Source: Gammaproteobacteria bacterium (GTDB lineage: Bacteria > Pseudomonadota > Gammaproteobacteria > SZUA-21). From it: a stretch of 6,296 nt of DNA. The notes under the pieces were generated by a model. The model did no database searches, was not told where the DNA came from, and saw only the letters and a list, made by a program, of their open reading frames with translations. Positions within the stretch are counted from its first letter, which is position 1. Every line of letters starts with the position of its first letter. Where the stretch lies: contig QIKQ01000197.1 of the NCBI GenBank assembly GCA_003233075.1, positions 1 through 6,296 of the forward strand, given 5' to 3'. Of this stretch, positions 6,109-6,296 are shown in pieces. The translations under genes were made by a program, and so were the position numbers.

Positions 6109-6296
6109 CTAGCTTTTAGCTTCAATCGAGTCTTCGCCTATCCGGATTAATTTATCATTCAAGTATCGATGTGGCGGCACAAGTAAATTAGTAGGTGCAG
6201 GTACGCCTTTGAAAACTCTGCCCGCCAAATCAAAACTAGAACCATGACAGGGACAATAAAACCCTCCTGGCCAATCCGAGACTTTAAAGCTTTCAC
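6109..6296 (-). CDS. petA: Rieske iron-sulfur protein of the cytochrome bc1 complex, C-terminal part (5' end beyond window)
   Basis: The frame enters from the right edge and ends with TAG at 6111-6109, giving 61 codons. It contains the second Rieske cluster motif, CPCHGSSFD, whose Cys and His ligate the [2Fe-2S] cluster and whose other Cys forms the structural disulfide. It continues with GRVFKGVPAPTNLLVPPHRY, the usual C-terminal region of ubiquinol-cytochrome c reductase Rieske subunits. The protein passes electrons from ubiquinol to cytochrome c1 on the periplasmic side of the inner membrane. The N-terminal membrane anchor and the first CxH motif are outside the window. Normally petB follows petA on the same strand, but here the next gene is the copper ATPase. 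This could be an orphan Rieske gene or a rearranged pet locus; a Rieske protein of another oxidoreductase is less likely given the PAP and VPP signatures. Confidence 0.9.
   Translation of the reverse strand, partial: ESFKVSDWPGGFYCPCHGSSFDLAGRVFKGVPAPTNLLVPPHRYLNDKLIRIGEDSIEAKS

Overview
The window suggests a fairly AT-rich proteobacterium, most likely a gammaproteobacterium. It carries a bacterial PetA-type Rieske protein, a Gram-negative-style copper P1B-ATPase with YHS and heavy-metal-binding N-terminal domains, and a multi-spanning membrane protein with an apparent periplasmic face. No ribosomal or other strong taxonomic marker is present, so the assignment is loose. Every gene I can support lies on the minus strand, so transcription runs right to left.

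Layout in transcription order. (1) 6109-6296: the last 61 codons of a Rieske iron-sulfur protein gene, entering from the right edge. (2) 5956-6096: a 141-bp near-palindromic MITE-like element with GGGC...GCCC ends and a flanking TGTA duplication, lying between the Rieske gene and the copper ATPase. (3) 3514-5937: a complete Cu(I)-exporting P1B-type ATPase of 807 aa, with a YHS domain and two near-identical heavy-metal-binding domains instead of classical CxxC HMA domains. (4) 3316-3438: a 40-aa single-span membrane peptide gene, probably an accessory of the ATPase transcript. (5) 2814-3315: about 500 bp without a gene, holding an AT-rich leader with repeated ATTAG/CTAAT motifs next to the left gene and an island of about 51% GC with short direct repeats. 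(6) 1-2813: the first 937 codons of a large AT-rich membrane protein gene that runs off the left edge without a stop. I recognise no family for it, but it is clearly built from two diverged copies of a unit of about 460 aa.

How they work together: the ATPase and small peptide form a copper-efflux unit at the inner membrane. Removing the MITE and one TGTA copy would put the ATPase start 26 nt after the Rieske stop codon, so the two were probably once co-transcribed and a mobile element later separated them. The usual cytochrome b gene does not follow the Rieske gene. The left gene differs in base composition, is separated by the repeat-bearing intergenic region, and has no evident functional link to copper. 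It is the least explained object here and the most interesting one.
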